From assembly GCA_023252395.1 (NCBI GenBank), contig JAJPDY010000077.1, forward strand, positions 1 to 6,210: a stretch of DNA of 6,210 bases, written 5' to 3'. Position numbers and translations under genes: made by a program. Each line of letters starts with the position of its first letter. Positions within the stretch are counted from its first letter, which is position 1. The stretch is from Nitrososphaera sp. (GTDB taxonomy: Archaea > Thermoproteota > Nitrososphaeria > Nitrososphaerales > Nitrososphaeraceae). The notes beneath the pieces are model-generated. The model was given only the letters and a program-made list of their open reading frames with translations. It had not been told where the DNA came from and did not search any database. Of the stretch, positions 5,263 through 6,210 are shown in pieces.

Positions 5263-6173
5263 ACAGGAGTCAACCAGTCCATGTAATCCTTGACTCCGGC
5301 AGATACAACCTTTTCATACATTTCGCGTATGCTTTTTGTCACGGGACCTTCCTTTCCGCTGCCCACGACGTGACCGTCAACGCTTGTCACCGGCACAATC
5401 TCTGCGGCAGTGCCGGTCAGGAATATCTCGTCTGCCATGTACAGCTCTGTCCTAGGTATCGGGCGCTCTATGACTTCATGACCTATCTTTCTTGCGATCG
5501 CAATTGCGCTTTCCCGGGTAATCCCTTCAAGAGCCGAATCAGCAAAATACGGTGTGTAAATCTTGCCCCGCCTTACCAGAAATATGTTTTCGCCCGAAGC
5601 CTCGCTAACGGTGCCTGACATGTCAAGCAGGATCGATTCGTCGTAGCCGTTCCGCTTGCTCTCCTGTGTGGCCAGAATAGAATTAAGGTAGTTGCCGGCG
5701 GCCTTGGCAAGTGGCGGCGTCGTGCTGTCATGTATGCGCCTCCATGAAGAAACGCACGCCTTGATGCCTTCTCCTTTGAAGTATTTGGCAAACGGGAAAG
5801 TGATTATGACAGTATGAGTTGGAGAGTCCCTTGTGACGTTGAGGTCTATGCCATGCATGCCTACAAATGTCAGCGGCCTGATGTAGCACGACTCTTTGGC
5901 CTTGTTCTTTTTCAATAATTCAACCGTGGCGTCTGCAAGTTCTTTTGCAGAATAATTCAGAGATAACGAGTAAACGCCGGCAGAGCGGTGGAGCCTTTCC
6001 ATGTGGTCCTGCAGCCGGAAAATATACAGGTTGTTTTTGGCCGCATAGCCCCTGATGCCTTCAAAAACGGCGGTGCCGTAGTGCAGGGCATGCGTATAGA
6101 TTGGAACCTTGGCCTCGTGCCATTTTACAAACTTGCCGTCAAACCAGACAAACTCGCCGCCTTGTACTTTCAT
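5256..6173 (-). CDS. ilvE: Branched-chain amino acid aminotransferase (class IV, PLP)
   Basis: This 305-aa cytosolic enzyme transfers the amino group between glutamate and the 2-oxo acids of Val, Leu and Ile. Family marks are clear: WFDGKFVKWHEAKVPI (10-25), HALHYGTAVFEGIRGY (28-43), the PLP lysine in LAKAAGNYLNS (Lys157), ISEGAGEN-like TVSEASGEN with Glu191 contacting the pyridine nitrogen, LEGITRES (215-222) and GTAAEI (254-259). Length matches bacterial IlvE. I chose ATG at 6173. An in-frame TTG at 6185 would add four residues, but it lies only about 17 bp from the TATA-box centre, upstream of where transcription should begin. It is the first gene of the minus-strand operon and overlaps the next gene by 7 nt. 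D-amino acid or aminodeoxychorismate lyase activity is much less likely given the motifs. Confidence 0.93.
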   Translation of the reverse strand: MKVQGGEFVWFDGKFVKWHEAKVPIYTHALHYGTAVFEGIRGYAAKNNLYIFRLQDHMERLHRSAGVYSLSLNYSAKELADATVELLKKNKAKESCYIRPLTFVGMHGIDLNVTRDSPTHTVIITFPFAKYFKGEGIKACVSSWRRIHDSTTPPLAKAAGNYLNSILATQESKRNGYDESILLDMSGTVSEASGENIFLVRRGKIYTPYFADSALEGITRESAIAIARKIGHEVIERPIPRTELYMADEIFLTGTAAEIVPVTSVDGHVVGSGKEGPVTKSIREMYEKVVSAGVKDYMDWLTPVW

Positions 6174-6197
6174 GTACAAAGCCAAGTCCCCTGCTGG

Positions 6198-6207
6198 CTT
6201 ATAAAAA
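6198..6207 (-). promoter_or_regulatory. TATA box of the ilvE-led operon
   Basis: Read on the minus strand this is TTTTTATAAG, with the core centred about 29 bp before the ATG at 6173. This predicts transcription starting within a few bases of the ATG, so the mRNA is leaderless or nearly so. No other strong TATA box is seen within the operon, so it is the likely promoter for all five genes. Confidence 0.65.
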
Positions 6208-6210
6208 TCT

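Noticed and set aside
5097..5618. 173-aa plus-strand open frame across the ilvE/oxidoreductase junction
   Set aside because: It is antisense to two confident genes and no motifs are seen.
1..6210. CRISPR arrays, insertion sequences, phage or toxin-antitoxin genes
   Set aside because: I saw no direct-repeat arrays, terminal inverted repeats, transposase motifs or paired small toxin/antitoxin frames.

Overview
The window looks archaeal, most likely an ammonia-oxidising thaumarchaeon of the Nitrososphaera type with mid-range GC. The evidence is as follows. The tRNA gene has an intron at a non-anticodon position, bounded by a bulge-helix-bulge (BHB) motif. TATA boxes lie about 26-29 bp ahead of leaderless start codons. 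TTG and GTG starts are used, Shine-Dalgarno sites are scarce, and the proteins are archaeal in type (DUF354, CPxDKH-type Trm112-like, GyaR-like reductase). The genus is inferred from overall feel, not from a database match.

Layout. Positions 1-1049 (minus) hold the N-terminal 349 codons of a nucleotide-sugar-dehydrogenase-like protein that runs off the left edge and lacks the usual catalytic motifs. A 90-bp divergent intergenic region separates it from a DUF354 GT-B-like gene (1140-2180, plus). The TATA box of the next gene overlaps the DUF354 stop codon. That next gene is tRNA-Gln(UUG) (2213-2315), which carries a 30-nt intron in the D-arm. A T5 tract ends the tRNA and runs into the TATA box of a leaderless glyoxylate/hydroxypyruvate reductase-like gene (2355-3356, plus).

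The right half is one tightly packed minus-strand operon reading leftward from a TATA box at about 6200. In order it encodes a branched-chain aminotransferase (ilvE), a Gfo/Idh/MocA sugar-nucleotide oxidoreductase, a Trm112-like zinc protein, a WbpD-like left-handed beta-helix N-acetyltransferase, and an unrecognised 64-aa acidic protein. Neighbouring genes overlap by 7, 4, 0 and 16 nt. The last gene meets the reductase gene tail to tail, and the two stop codons form TGATCA.

How they fit together. The WbpB-like oxidoreductase and WbpD-like acetyltransferase suggest synthesis of a 3-acetamido (di-N-acetylated) uronic acid nucleotide for a surface glycan. The sugar-dehydrogenase-like and DUF354 genes nearby fit a surface-polysaccharide neighbourhood. 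The 3-aminotransferase (WbpE-like) and a clearly active UDP-GlcNAc 6-dehydrogenase are not in the window, so the pathway is incomplete here. The aminotransferase and reductase genes are ordinary central metabolism.

The most notable items are the tRNA-Gln intron, whose BHB competes with the acceptor stem, and the degenerate sugar-dehydrogenase homologue.
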